Shown in pieces: positions 25,277 to 33,989 of a DNA stretch of 64,000 nt. This DNA comes from Tabrizicola oligotrophica (GTDB taxonomy: Bacteria > Pseudomonadota > Alphaproteobacteria > Rhodobacterales > Rhodobacteraceae): positions 124,001-188,000 of the forward strand of contig NZ_JAAIVJ010000002.1 of NCBI RefSeq assembly GCF_011008935.1. The letters run 5' to 3'. The translations under genes and the position numbers were made by a program. The notes under the pieces are model-generated. The model ran no database searches. It worked only from the letters and a program-made list of their open reading frames with translations, and was not told the DNA's origin. The stretch's first letter is position 1. Every line of letters starts with the position of its first letter.

Positions 25277-27190
25277 ATGGCAGACCGTCCCCATACCCCT
25301 GTGCTTGACCGGGTGCATCTGCCAGCCGACCTGAAGGGCCTGACTGATCGTGAGTTGCGGCAGTTGGCGGATGAATTGCGGGCCGAGACGATTTCGGCGG
25401 TCTCGGTGACGGGCGGCCATCTTGGCGCTGGTCTTGGCGTGGTGGAACTGACCGTTGCGCTGCATGCCGTGTTCAATGCCCCGCGCGACAAGATCATCTG
25501 GGATGTCGGCCACCAGTGCTATCCGCACAAGATCCTGACCGGGCGGCGCGACCGCATCCGCACCCTGCGCACCGAGGGTGGGCTTTCCGGCTTTACCAAA
25601 CGCTCGGAAAGCCCCTACGACCCGTTCGGCGCGGCGCATTCCTCGACCTCGATCTCGGCGGCGCTGGGCTTTGCCATGGCGGCCGATCTGGGCGGCGATC
25701 CCGGCGATGCGGTGGCGGTGATCGGTGATGGGTCGATGTCGGCCGGCATGGCCTTTGAGGCGATGAACAACGCCGGCCATCTGAAAAAGCGGATGTTCGT
25801 CATCCTGAACGACAACGAGATGTCGATCGCGCCGCCGGTCGGGGCGCTGTCCAGCTACCTGTCGCGGCTTTACGCGGGCGAGCCCTATCAGGATCTGAAA
25901 TCGGCGGCGAAAAGCCTTGCCAGCCTCTTGCCCGAGCCCTTTGCCGAAGGCGCGCGCCGGGCCAAGGAGATGATCAAGGGAATGGCCGTGGGCGGCACCC
26001 TGTTCGAGGAACTGGGCTTTTCCTATGTCGGCCCGATCGACGGTCATGATCTGGAGCAGCTTCTGCCCGTGCTGCGCACCGCCCATGCCCGCGCCACCGG
26101 GCCGACGCTGATCCATGTGCTGACCCGCAAGGGCAAGGGTTATGCTCCCGCAGAAAATTCGCCGGATCGCGGCCATGCGCGGGCAAAATTCGACGTTTTG
26201 ACCGGCGAGCAGAAGAAAGCCCCGTCCAATGCGCCGTCCTATACCAAGGTCTTCGCCGAGGCCCTGATTGCCGAAGCCGAGGTGGACCCGAAGATCGTTG
26301 CCATCACGGCGGCGATGCCCGACGGCACCGGGCTGGACATCTTTGGCCATCGCTTCCCCAAGCGCACCTTTGACGTCGGCATCGCCGAGCAGCACGCCGT
26401 CACCTTTTCGGCCGGCCTTGCGGCGGGGGGGATGAAGCCATTCTGCGCGATCTATTCCACCTTCCTGCAGCGCGGCTATGATCAGGTGGTGCATGACGTG
26501 GCGATCCAGCGCCTGCCGGTGCGCTTTGCCATCGACCGCGCCGGGCTGGTCGGAGCCGATGGCGCGACCCATGCCGGATCGTTCGATGTGGCTTTCCTTG
26601 CCAATCTGCCCGGCATGGTGGTCATGGCCGCCGCCGATGAGGCCGAGCTGATGCACATGGTCGCCACCGCCGCCGCGCATGATGACGGCCCCATCGCCTT
26701 CCGCTATCCGCGGGGCGAGGGCATGGGGGTGGACCTGCCGCGCAAGGGGGTGCCGCTGGAAATCGGCAAGGGCCGGATGATCCGCGAGGGCGCGCGCGTG
26801 GCGCTCTTGTCTTTCGGCACCCGTCTGGCCGAAGTGCTGAAAGCCGCCGAAAGCCTCGCGGCAAAAGGGCTGTCACCCACCATCGCCGATGCCCGCTTTG
26901 CCAAGCCACTGGACCGCGAGTTGATCCTGCAGCTGGCGCGCGAGCATGAGGTTCTCATCACCATCGAAGAGGGGGCGGTGGGCGGCTTCGGCAGCCATGT
27001 AGCGCAGCTTCTGGCCGATGAGGGCGTTTTTGACCATGGGCTGAAATTCCGCTCCATGGTGCTGCCGGATACCTTCATTGATCAGGCCAGCCCCGAGGCG
27101 ATGTATCGCATCGCCGGCATGAACGCGCCCGAGATCGAGGCCAAGGTACTGGAGGTTCTGGGCGTGGCGACGGTGGGAAAGCGGGCCTGA
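25277..27190 (+). CDS. dxs: 1-deoxy-D-xylulose-5-phosphate synthase
   Basis: This 637-residue thiamine-diphosphate enzyme joins pyruvate and glyceraldehyde-3-phosphate, the first step of the MEP pathway. It has the Dxs order: [36 protein letters not shown], the ThDP site [31 protein letters not shown] and [18 protein letters not shown]. It is the last gene of the long plus-strand run that starts at petP. Confidence 0.97.
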   Translation: MADRPHTPVLDRVHLPADLKGLTDRELRQLADELRAETISAVSVTGGHLGAGLGVVELTVALHAVFNAPRDKIIWDVGHQCYPHKILTGRRDRIRTLRTEGGLSGFTKRSESPYDPFGAAHSSTSISAALGFAMAADLGGDPGDAVAVIGDGSMSAGMAFEAMNNAGHLKKRMFVILNDNEMSIAPPVGALSSYLSRLYAGEPYQDLKSAAKSLASLLPEPFAEGARRAKEMIKGMAVGGTLFEELGFSYVGPIDGHDLEQLLPVLRTAHARATGPTLIHVLTRKGKGYAPAENSPDRGHARAKFDVLTGEQKKAPSNAPSYTKVFAEALIAEAEVDPKIVAITAAMPDGTGLDIFGHRFPKRTFDVGIAEQHAVTFSAGLAAGGMKPFCAIYSTFLQRGYDQVVHDVAIQRLPVRFAIDRAGLVGADGATHAGSFDVAFLANLPGMVVMAAADEAELMHMVATAAAHDDGPIAFRYPRGEGMGVDLPRKGVPLEIGKGRMIREGARVALLSFGTRLAEVLKAAESLAAKGLSPTIADARFAKPLDRELILQLAREHEVLITIEEGAVGGFGSHVAQLLADEGVFDHGLKFRSMVLPDTFIDQASPEAMYRIAGMNAPEIEAKVLEVLGVATVGKRA

Positions 27191-27224
27191 ATCCTGCCTC
27201 GACAAGACCGCAAAGCCGGAACAG

Positions 27225-27692
27225 TCAGGCTGCGGCAAGCGCCCGGCGAAAGGTCAGCGTCGTGGGCCGGTCATAGCCGGGATGGGCGCTGCGGCCGGTT
27301 TCGGTAAAGCCAAGCGCGCGAAAGGTGGCGTGGTTGGTAGTCAACTCGATGCGGGTCTGCAGCTCTACCCCGGCCAGCCCCAAGGTGCGGGCGCGGCTCA
27401 ACGCCAGGTCGACCAGATCTCTGGCAAGACCTTTGCCGCGCTGGTCCGCCGCGACGGCCAGCTTGCCGAGGTAAAGCCAATCGCCCTTCACCGTCAGGAA
27501 CATGCAGGCCACGGCGGGCGTGCCGATGGCCCAGACCTCACCGTCTTCGGCCTGCCGGGCGATTTCGGCCTCAGTCAGGCGGTGCATGGAGGAGGGCGGG
27601 TCGATCATGCCGTCCATATAGGCGAATTCGGCCCGGATCAGCGCCAGCAGGCTGCCCCAGTCATAAGGCGGGGTCACGCGCGTCGGGGTCAT
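27225..27692 (-). CDS. GNAT family N-acetyltransferase
   Basis: This 155-residue protein has the acetyl-CoA site VAADQRGKGLARDLVDLAL (the Q/R-x-x-G-x-G/A type) after LYLGKLA, and the end FRALGFTETGRSAHPGYD. The acceptor substrate is unknown. It overlaps the GFA gene by 4 nt (ATGA) on the same strand, and faces dxs. Confidence 0.85.
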   Translation of the reverse strand: MTPTRVTPPYDWGSLLALIRAEFAYMDGMIDPPSSMHRLTEAEIARQAEDGEVWAIGTPAVACMFLTVKGDWLYLGKLAVAADQRGKGLARDLVDLALSRARTLGLAGVELQTRIELTTNHATFRALGFTETGRSAHPGYDRPTTLTFRRALAAA

Positions 27693-28075
27693 TCCCGCCT
27701 CAGCCCGTCCGAGAGGTGAACCCAGGGAAGTTGCTCATCGGTGTGGCAATGAGCGGTGGGAGTATAGCTTTCCGGCCTGTCGAGGGTGGCCGCGTAAAAG
27801 TGGATCTCTCCGGGAAACCGGGTAGAGCGGTAGGACATCTGCGCCCCGCAGCGTGGGCAGAAATCCCGCCAGACGCCGGCAGAGGAGGCGTAGGTGGCCG
27901 GGGGCTTGCCGGTCCAGGCCCAGAAGCCATCCTTGATTCCGAAGAAGGAGGCAAAGGCGGCGGAGGTCGCCCGGCGACAGCTTTCGCAGTGGCAGTGCGC
28001 CTGCCAGAGCGGTTGGGCGTCGGCCCGGTAGGTGACATCGCCGCAAAGGCAATGGCCGGTGATGGGAAGCTGCAT
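27689..28075 (-). CDS. GFA family zinc protein (glutathione-dependent formaldehyde-activating-like)
   Basis: This 128-residue protein binds zinc through CLCG near the start, HCHCESCRR and FCPRCGAQ, the GFA family pattern. The named member helps form S-hydroxymethylglutathione, but most members are uncharacterised. The ATG at 28075 is chosen because the CLCG motif then begins at residue 9; upstream codons are not family-like. It is coupled to the GNAT gene and divergent from smc. Confidence 0.87.
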   Translation of the reverse strand: MQLPITGHCLCGDVTYRADAQPLWQAHCHCESCRRATSAAFASFFGIKDGFWAWTGKPPATYASSAGVWRDFCPRCGAQMSYRSTRFPGEIHFYAATLDRPESYTPTAHCHTDEQLPWVHLSDGLRRE

Positions 28076-28191
28076 GGGGCACCTCTCTCTTGACAGGGTG
28101 CGTGGCCAAAGCCGCGCGGTCAAGCGTGGCAATCGTCAAGATGTTGGGGATAATCTGCCCGAAGTCGCCATATCCTGCGGGGTTTGATTGA

Positions 28192-28219
28192 CTCATGGTC
28201 TCTCCCGCCTGACCATGAG
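28192..28219. promoter_or_regulatory. Perfect 9-bp inverted repeat upstream of smc
   Basis: CTCATGGTC (28192-28200), ten bases, then GACCATGAG (28211-28219). It lies 28 nt before the smc GTG. It could be an operator between the divergent GFA and smc genes, or a hairpin in the smc leader. Confidence 0.45.
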
Positions 28220-28247
28220 ACGTTGAAGGAATCACAGGACAACCCGC

Positions 28248-31200
28248 GTGCGCTTTACCAAGCTTCGGCTCAACGGCTTCAAGAGCTTTGTGGACCCCAC
28301 CGATCTGGTGATCCACGACGGGCTGACCGGTGTTGTCGGCCCGAATGGCTGCGGCAAGTCGAACCTGCTGGAGGCCCTGCGCTGGGTGATGGGCGAAAAC
28401 CGCCCGACCGCGATGCGCGGCGGCGGGATGGAGGATGTGATCTTCAACGGCGCGGCCACCCGTGGCGCCCGGCATTTCGCCGAGGTGTCCTTGGTCATGG
28501 ACAACTCCGACCGGTTGGCGCCTTCGGGCTTCAACGACAGCGACCACATCGAGATTGTCCGCCGCATCACCCGTGATGCCGGCTCGGCCTACAAGCTGAA
28601 CACCAAGGATGTGCGTGCCCGCGACGTGCAGATGCTGTTTGCCGATGCTTCGACCGGGGCGCACAGCCCGGCCTTGGTGCGGCAGGGGCAGATTTCGGAA
28701 CTGATCAACGCCAAACCCAAGGCGCGGCGCCGGGTTCTGGAAGAGGCCGCCGGGATTTCCGGCCTTTATGCGCGGCGCCACGAGGCGGAGCTGAAACTCT
28801 CTGCCGCCGAGGCGAATTTGCTGCGCGTCGATGACGTGCTGGAGCAGCTTGCCCAACAGCTTTCCGCCCTGACGCGGCAGGCCAAGCAGGCCGCCCGCTA
28901 TCGCGAAATCGGTGAGGAATTGCGTCGGGCCGAAGGCCAGCTGCTGTTCCGGCGCTGGCGCGAGGCCGATCTGGCCCGGTCCGAGGCCGATGGCACGCTG
29001 CGCCAGCGGGTGATCGAGGCGGCGCAGGCCGAGGCGAACGCCCGAAATGCCGCCAAGCTGCGTGAGATTGCCGAAGATGCGCTGCCGCCGAAACGCGAGG
29101 AAGAGGCAATCGCGGCGGCGATTCTCCAGCGCCTGATGGTGCAACGCGACCAGCTGGGCGAGCAGGAAGCCCGCGCCCGCAGCCAGATCGAAACCCTGAA
29201 GGCGCGCATCCTGGAACTGGCCCGCGATGCCGAGCGGGAGGCAGGCCTGAACCGCGATGCGGGTGAGGTGATCGAGCGGCTGGACTGGGAGATCGAGCAA
29301 TTGCAGCGCGCCCATGACGGGCATGAGGACCGGCTGGCCGAAGCGGCAGAGGTGGCGCGCGAGGCCTCCTCGGTCCTGACCGGCCGCGAAGAAGTGCTGA
29401 CCGCGGCCACCGAAGATGCCGCGCGGCTGGCCGCCCGCCACCAGTCGGCGCAGCGCTTCCTTTTTGACAGCCGGACGGCTGTCGACAAGGCCGAGGCCGA
29501 AGCCACACGCGCCGCCGAGGCCGTTCTGGCCGCCGAGGAAACGCTGGTATCCGCGACCGAGACTATGGGGCATGCCGAAGAGGGCAAGGCCGAGGCCATG
29601 GCCTTGGCCGAAGCGGCCGATGAGGCTCTCGCCAGTGCCGAAGAGGCCCGCGCCGTGGTGCAGGACCGCGAATCCGAGGCCCGCGCCGCACGCTCTTCGG
29701 CCGAGGGCGAGGCGGCGGCCATTCGTGCCGAAGTGGCGGCGCTGGCCAAGCTCGTGCAGCGCGAGGCGACCGCGGGCAACCAGCTGCTTGATCGGTTGAC
29801 GGTGGAGCCGGGGCTGGAAAAGGCGCTTGGCGCGGCCTTGGCCGACGATCTTCGTGCGCCTGTGGTCAGCGACGACCGGCCCTCGGGTTGGGTTGGCCTG
29901 CCGGATTATGCCGACCCCCAGAGCCTGCCCCAGGGGGCGACCGCGCTTGCCGATTTTGTTGCGGGGCCTGCCGTACTGGCACGCCGTCTGGGCCAGATCG
30001 GCCTTGTCGACCGCGAAGCGGGCCCGCGCCTGCAGGCGCTCTTGCAGCCCGGCCAAAGGCTTGTCAGCCGCGAAGGCGATCTCTGGCGTTGGGACGGTTT
30101 CCGTGCCGGGGCCGAGGATGCGCCGTCCGCCGCCGCGCTTCGCCTGCAACAGCTGAACAAGCTGACCCGGTTGAAGCGCGATCTCGAAGAGGTCGCGGCC
30201 AAGGCGGAAGGCGCCGCGCAGGCCCATGCCGCGTTGCAGGCCCGGCTGGCCGAGCTTGCCCGTGCCGACCAGATGGCCCGCGAGGCCCGTCGCGCCGCCG
30301 ATGCCCGCGTGGCCGAAGCCAACCGGGCCGCCGCCCGCGCCGAGGCCGACCGCTCGGTGGCCGAAGGGCGTCTGGAAACTGCCCGCATCTCGGTTCGGCG
30401 CTATCAGGAAGACGCGGCCGAAGCGCGCGAGCGGCTGGAAGGGGCTCTGGCCTCGGTTGAGGAACTGGGCGATCTGGAGGCCGCGCGCGAAACCGTCGAG
30501 ACGGCAAAAGTTGCCGTGGAGGCCGCACGCATCACCATGATGTCGCGCCGGTCAACTCATGACGAGGTGCGGCGCGAGGGCGAGGCGCGGGTGCGCCGCC
30601 GTCAGGAAGCCACCAAGGAACTCTCGGGCTGGAAGCACCGGCTGGAAACCGCGTCGAAGCGGATTGCCGAACTGGATGCCCGCAAGGCCGAGACCGAAGA
30701 CGAACTGGCCGAAGCCAGCGCCGCGCCCGAGGAGATTGCCATCAAGCGCGAGGAGCTGGCCGAGGCGAGTGCCGAGGCCGAGGCCCGCCGCCAGACTGCC
30801 GCCGATGCCTTGGCCGAAGCCGAAGGTCGCCTGCGCGAAACCCGCGACATGGAGCGCGACGCCGAACGCCTGGCCTCGGATGCCCGCGAGATCCGCGCCC
30901 GCGCCGAGGCCCGCTCCGAGGCCGCGCGGGCCACGGTGCATCTGGCGACCGAACGGATTGCCGAGGAGGCGGGGGCCACCCCCGCGCAGCTTCTCGATAC
31001 GCTCAAGGTCGATCCCGATCGGATGGCGGATGCCGAGACGCTGGATACCGAGGTGCAGCGCCTGAAACGGCAGCGCGAGGCGCTTGGCGCGGTGAACCTG
31101 CGCGCCGAGGAAGATGCCAAGGCAGTGGACGACGAATATCAGGGGCTGGCGGCTGAAAAGATCGACCTTGAGGAAGCCATCAAGAAACTGCGCGCCGGAA

Positions 31201-31703
31201 TCGCCGGCCTGAACCGCGAGGGGCGCGAGCGGCTGCTGACCGCCTTTGAGCAGGTGAACACCAATTTCGGCCAGCTTTTCACCCATCTGTTCGGCGGCGG
31301 CGAGGCGCGGCTGGTCCTGGTGGAATCCGACGATCCGCTGGAGGCGGGGCTGGAGATCATGGCCCAGCCGCCCGGCAAGCGGCTGTCCACCCTGTCGCTG
31401 CTGTCAGGGGGCGAACAGACCCTGACTGCGCTGGCGCTGATCTTCGGCGTCTTCCTCGCCAACCCCGCACCGATCTGCGTGCTGGACGAGGTGGACGCGC
31501 CGCTGGACGATGCCAACGTCACCCGCTTTTGCGACATGATGGACGAAATGACCCGCCGCACCGAAACCCGGTTTCTGGTCATCACCCACCACGCCGTGAC
31601 CATGGCCCGCATGGACCGGCTGTTCGGGGTCACGATGCAGGAACAGGGCGTCAGCCAACTCGTCAGCGTCGATCTGAAGCGGGCCGAGGCGCTGGTGGCT
31701 TAA
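28248..31703 (+). CDS. smc: Chromosome segregation protein SMC
   Basis: This 1151-residue ATPase condenses and aligns chromosomes as a coiled-coil dimer. Walker A is GPNGCGKSN at residues 31-39. Two long coiled-coil arms (about 170-500 and 650-990) flank a globular hinge at about 510-640. The signature LLSGGEQTLTALAL lies near residue 1050 and Walker B CVLDEVDAPLDDANV near 1077-1090. It starts with GTG at 28248, following CACAGGAC. scpA and scpB are not adjacent. Full length for the family. Confidence 0.97.
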   Translation: MRFTKLRLNGFKSFVDPTDLVIHDGLTGVVGPNGCGKSNLLEALRWVMGENRPTAMRGGGMEDVIFNGAATRGARHFAEVSLVMDNSDRLAPSGFNDSDHIEIVRRITRDAGSAYKLNTKDVRARDVQMLFADASTGAHSPALVRQGQISELINAKPKARRRVLEEAAGISGLYARRHEAELKLSAAEANLLRVDDVLEQLAQQLSALTRQAKQAARYREIGEELRRAEGQLLFRRWREADLARSEADGTLRQRVIEAAQAEANARNAAKLREIAEDALPPKREEEAIAAAILQRLMVQRDQLGEQEARARSQIETLKARILELARDAEREAGLNRDAGEVIERLDWEIEQLQRAHDGHEDRLAEAAEVAREASSVLTGREEVLTAATEDAARLAARHQSAQRFLFDSRTAVDKAEAEATRAAEAVLAAEETLVSATETMGHAEEGKAEAMALAEAADEALASAEEARAVVQDRESEARAARSSAEGEAAAIRAEVAALAKLVQREATAGNQLLDRLTVEPGLEKALGAALADDLRAPVVSDDRPSGWVGLPDYADPQSLPQGATALADFVAGPAVLARRLGQIGLVDREAGPRLQALLQPGQRLVSREGDLWRWDGFRAGAEDAPSAAALRLQQLNKLTRLKRDLEEVAAKAEGAAQAHAALQARLAELARADQMAREARRAADARVAEANRAAARAEADRSVAEGRLETARISVRRYQEDAAEARERLEGALASVEELGDLEAARETVETAKVAVEAARITMMSRRSTHDEVRREGEARVRRRQEATKELSGWKHRLETASKRIAELDARKAETEDELAEASAAPEEIAIKREELAEASAEAEARRQTAADALAEAEGRLRETRDMERDAERLASDAREIRARAEARSEAARATVHLATERIAEEAGATPAQLLDTLKVDPDRMADAETLDTEVQRLKRQREALGAVNLRAEEDAKAVDDEYQGLAAEKIDLEEAIKKLRAGIAGLNREGRERLLTAFEQVNTNFGQLFTHLFGGGEARLVLVESDDPLEAGLEIMAQPPGKRLSTLSLLSGGEQTLTALALIFGVFLANPAPICVLDEVDAPLDDANVTRFCDMMDEMTRRTETRFLVITHHAVTMARMDRLFGVTMQEQGVSQLVSVDLKRAEALVA

Positions 31704-31764
31704 TCCCCGCTTAACCACGCCACCTTACACCTGTCCTCGCCGCAACCCTTTGCGGCGAAAGGGG

Positions 31765-31863
31765 GTGAGGAACCTGGATGAACATCACTACCGGAAGTGG
31801 ATGGTGATTATTGCTGTGGCGACGCTGGCGGTGGCCATCATCCGTCTTTGGATCGGGGGCTGA
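31765..31863 (+). CDS. Possible 32-residue membrane peptide
   Basis: A GTG-started frame encodes MRNLDEHHYRKW followed by MVIIAVATLAVAIIRLWIGG, a charged head and one strong membrane helix ending just before a perfect terminator. GAAAGGGG lies directly before the GTG, which is too close for a good ribosome-binding site; an in-frame TTG at 31750 is an alternative start. It may be a real small membrane protein at the end of the smc transcript, or chance. No family recognised. Confidence 0.38.
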   Translation: MRNLDEHHYRKWMVIIAVATLAVAIIRLWIGG

Positions 31864-31880
31864 CCCTGGGACAAAGAAAA

Positions 31881-31916
31881 CCCGGCGGAGCTAGCACTCC
31901 GCCGGGCTCCATTTTT
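31881..31916 (+). terminator. Rho-independent terminator downstream of smc
   Basis: CCCGGCGGAG (31881-31890), loop CTAGCA, CTCCGCCGGG (31897-31906) is a perfect 10-bp stem, followed by CTCCATTTTT. It ends the plus-strand smc message or the small frame before it. Confidence 0.85.
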
Positions 31917-32021
31917 CAGGTGAGGACCTGGAAAACACTTCTACCGTATGCCTAGCATGATGGGTATTTCTTGCCAAAAAGTAAAGCACCGCCCGAACTC
32001 TATCAGAGTTAACGCTGCGGA

Positions 32022-32933
32022 TCACGCCAGCACCGCCACAACCACCGCAAGCCCCAGCATGCCGCCCCAGGCCCGCCAGAGCGTTGTGATCGTGCGGTCG
32101 ATGTCCTTTGGCCGCAGGTCGCGCCGCCCTTCGGGGTAGACCCAGGGGTAGTCGGCCATCTGGCCGTGATAGCTGCGCGGGCCGGAGAGCGCGATGCCCT
32201 GCACGCAGGCCACCGCCGCCTCGGGCCAGCCGGCGTTCGGGCTGCGGTGCAGGGGGGCATCGCGCAGGATGGGCTTCGGGTCGGTCCAGCCATTGGTCAG
32301 GGCGATCAGCAGCGCGCTCAGCCGGGCCGGGATCAGGTTCAAAAGATCATCAAACCGCGCCGCCGCCCAGCCGAATTCGCGGTGGCGCGGGGTCATGTGG
32401 CCGATCATGCTGTCGGCGGTGTTGGTGATCTTGTAAAGCAGCAGCCCCGGCAGGCCGCCAACCAGAAACCAGAAGGCCGGCGCGATCACCCCGTCGGAGA
32501 GGTTTTCCGCCGCGCTTTCGATGGCCGAGCGCGACACGCCGGAGCGGTCCAGCACCGCGGTGTCGCGCCCGACAATCATCGCCACCGCGCGCTGCCCGTC
32601 CTTCAGCGACTGGCGCAGGCCGGCGGCCACTGCGCCGACGTGTTGAACCAGCGATTTCTGCGCCAGAAGGATCGCGGCGACCAGAACTTCGACAATCCCG
32701 AAATCCGGCAGGCAATGAATGAGCCAGCCAAGCACAACCGCCATCATTGCCAGCGCCGCCATGACTGCCACACCCTTCAACCGCAGAGTAGCGCCGTTGT
32801 TGAACCGACGGTCACACCAGCCCACCAGGCGGCCCATCAGGACGGCCGGGTGGGGATAGCGGTCCCAGATCAACTTGGGTTCGCCCAAGGCGGCATCAAG
32901 CAGCAGGGCCGGAATCAGCAAGGTTGCAGACAT
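32022..32933 (-). CDS. cobD: Adenosylcobinamide-phosphate synthase
   Basis: This 303-residue multi-pass membrane protein (CobD/CbiB) attaches aminopropanol to the cobyric acid side chain in cobalamin synthesis. It shows LIPALLLDAALGEPKLIWDRYPHPAVLMGRL at the start, IVGRDTAVLDRSGVSRSAIESAAENLSDGVIAPAFWF and YKITNTADSMIGH. GGAAC precedes the ATG at 32933. No other cob genes are adjacent. Confidence 0.94.
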   Translation of the reverse strand: MSATLLIPALLLDAALGEPKLIWDRYPHPAVLMGRLVGWCDRRFNNGATLRLKGVAVMAALAMMAVVLGWLIHCLPDFGIVEVLVAAILLAQKSLVQHVGAVAAGLRQSLKDGQRAVAMIVGRDTAVLDRSGVSRSAIESAAENLSDGVIAPAFWFLVGGLPGLLLYKITNTADSMIGHMTPRHREFGWAAARFDDLLNLIPARLSALLIALTNGWTDPKPILRDAPLHRSPNAGWPEAAVACVQGIALSGPRSYHGQMADYPWVYPEGRRDLRPKDIDRTITTLWRAWGGMLGLAVVVAVLA

Positions 32934-32979
32934 CGGGGTTCCTTTCCTTGGGGCCTTCAATAACCGAAGGCGGACAGAT

Positions 32980-33075
32980 GACAATGGGGCCGTGCGTGGC
33001 CATATTTGCGACAATTTCGCCACTGCAGTCTGGGAAATCGGCAACATTCCGCCAATTGTCATATTGTAAAGACAA
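32980..33075. promoter_or_regulatory. Cluster of GACAAT half-sites between cobD and divergent gene
   Basis: GACAAT occurs at 32980-32985, GACAATT at 33010-33016, its inverse AATTGTC at 33054-33060, and GACAA at 33071-33075. The third and fourth form TTGTC-N10-GACAA. This spaced set lies in the divergent gap upstream of cobD and the 116-residue gene, and may be a regulator array. The regulator is unknown. Confidence 0.3.
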
Positions 33076-33111
33076 ACCCGGCAAATACTGTCTCCAACGA
33101 GGGAGGCGAAG

Positions 33112-33462
33112 ATGCTGGAATTCCTGCCGAAAGACATAGCCGAGGGGCTGGCCGCAGCCCAAAACCGCGAGGCCGCCCGCAAGTCGCGTCTGCGGGTGCA
33201 GGTCGGGGAGGCGGTGTTTCCGGTGTTGCGTTTCTGGCACGATGGTTTTGCACTTGATGCGGCGCTGACGCCCAAGCTGCGCGGTCTGGTCGATGTCTAC
33301 GACGGCTCGCGTCATATCTTCCAATGCCTGATCGTCGCCTCTTCGGAGGAACATGGGCAACTGATCTGCGAGTTCAAGCGCAACACCGCCGTGCGCGACA
33401 GCGCGCCGCTGGACTACTGGCGCGACGAAAACGCCCCGATCGGCTATCTGCCCCGCAACTAG
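33112..33462 (+). CDS. Conserved hypothetical protein
   Basis: This 116-residue soluble protein begins MLEFLPKDIAEGLAAAQ, has a basic helix KSRLRVQVGEAVFPVLRFW, then beta-rich DGSRHIFQCLIVASSEEHGQLICEFKR, and ends IGYLPRN. I do not recognise a family. GAGGGAGGCG precedes the ATG, an excellent ribosome-binding site. It is divergent from cobD and overlaps the convergent L,D-transpeptidase gene by 4 nt. Confidence 0.75.
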   Translation: MLEFLPKDIAEGLAAAQNREAARKSRLRVQVGEAVFPVLRFWHDGFALDAALTPKLRGLVDVYDGSRHIFQCLIVASSEEHGQLICEFKRNTAVRDSAPLDYWRDENAPIGYLPRN

Positions 33463-33989
33463 GGCCGCACCTCCACTGGCGTGCCGATCCGCGTCACCGC
33501 CCAGATTTCCTCGATCTGGGCATTGGTCAGCGCAATGCAGCCCGCCGTCCAGTCCCCCTTGGCCCGCATGCCTGCCGGCATGGCATTCGGCTGGCCATGC
33601 AGCATGATGTCTCCGCCTGGATCATAGCCGGCCTTGCGGGCGCGGACGCGGTCCTCGGGTTGCGGATAGTCCAGCCCCAGCGACAGGTGAAAGCGCGAGC
33701 GGTCGTTGCGCCGGTCAATGCGGAACACCCCTTCCGGCGTACGGCCATCGCCTTGCTGCAGCTTGTCGCCCACCGGTGCAAACCCCAGCGCCACCGGATA
33801 GCTGCGTACCGCCCGCCCGTCCTGCCAGAGAGTCAGCCGACGTGCGGCCTTTTCGACGACGATCCGGTCGACCATGCCGCTCAAAGGCGGCAAGGGCGGA
33901 ACCGGCGGGGCTGACACAGGGCGCAGCCAGACCGTCGCCGCGAGGGCCAGCAGTGCCAGAACCAGAACCAGCCGGGCGAGCCGTTTCAT
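33459..33989 (-). CDS. L,D-transpeptidase (YkuD) family protein
   Basis: This 176-residue protein has an N-terminal signal or anchor (RLARLVLVLALLALAATVWL) and a YkuD domain: DRIVVEKAARRLTLWQDG, VALGFAPVGDKLQQGDGRTPEGVF, HGQPNAMPAG and the Cys motif DWTAGCIALTN. The catalytic Cys is present; the usual HGC is replaced by AGC, so activity should be confirmed. It may crosslink peptidoglycan or anchor lipoproteins. It overlaps the PatB-like gene by 4 nt. Confidence 0.87.
   Translation of the reverse strand: MKRLARLVLVLALLALAATVWLRPVSAPPVPPLPPLSGMVDRIVVEKAARRLTLWQDGRAVRSYPVALGFAPVGDKLQQGDGRTPEGVFRIDRRNDRSRFHLSLGLDYPQPEDRVRARKAGYDPGGDIMLHGQPNAMPAGMRAKGDWTAGCIALTNAQIEEIWAVTRIGTPVEVRP

Larger units (their letters stand above)
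31704..32021. other. 318-bp gap between smc and cobD
   Basis: The gap between convergent smc and cobD holds the possible 32-residue peptide, a strong terminator (31881-31916), and about 100 bp of more AT-rich sequence with an AACTCT-ATC-AGAGTT dyad (31996-32010). That dyad lies just past the cobD stop and may help end the cobD message. I see nothing else in it. Confidence 0.5.

Noticed and set aside
24272-26680. 802-codon open frame on the minus strand opposite ispA and dxs
   Set aside because: It is antisense to two clear enzymes, rich in Gly, Arg, His and Gln, and has no domain pattern. It is a GC-content shadow.
27735-30227. 830-codon minus-strand frame opposite smc
   Set aside because: It shadows the SMC coding frame, shows no motif, and would overlap the GFA gene. 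Long antisense frames are expected at this GC.
33001-33060. Cobalamin riboswitch-like GCCACTG and TGGGAA near cobD
   Set aside because: They are on the strand opposite to cobD, and no B12 box is present, so a riboswitch is not supported.
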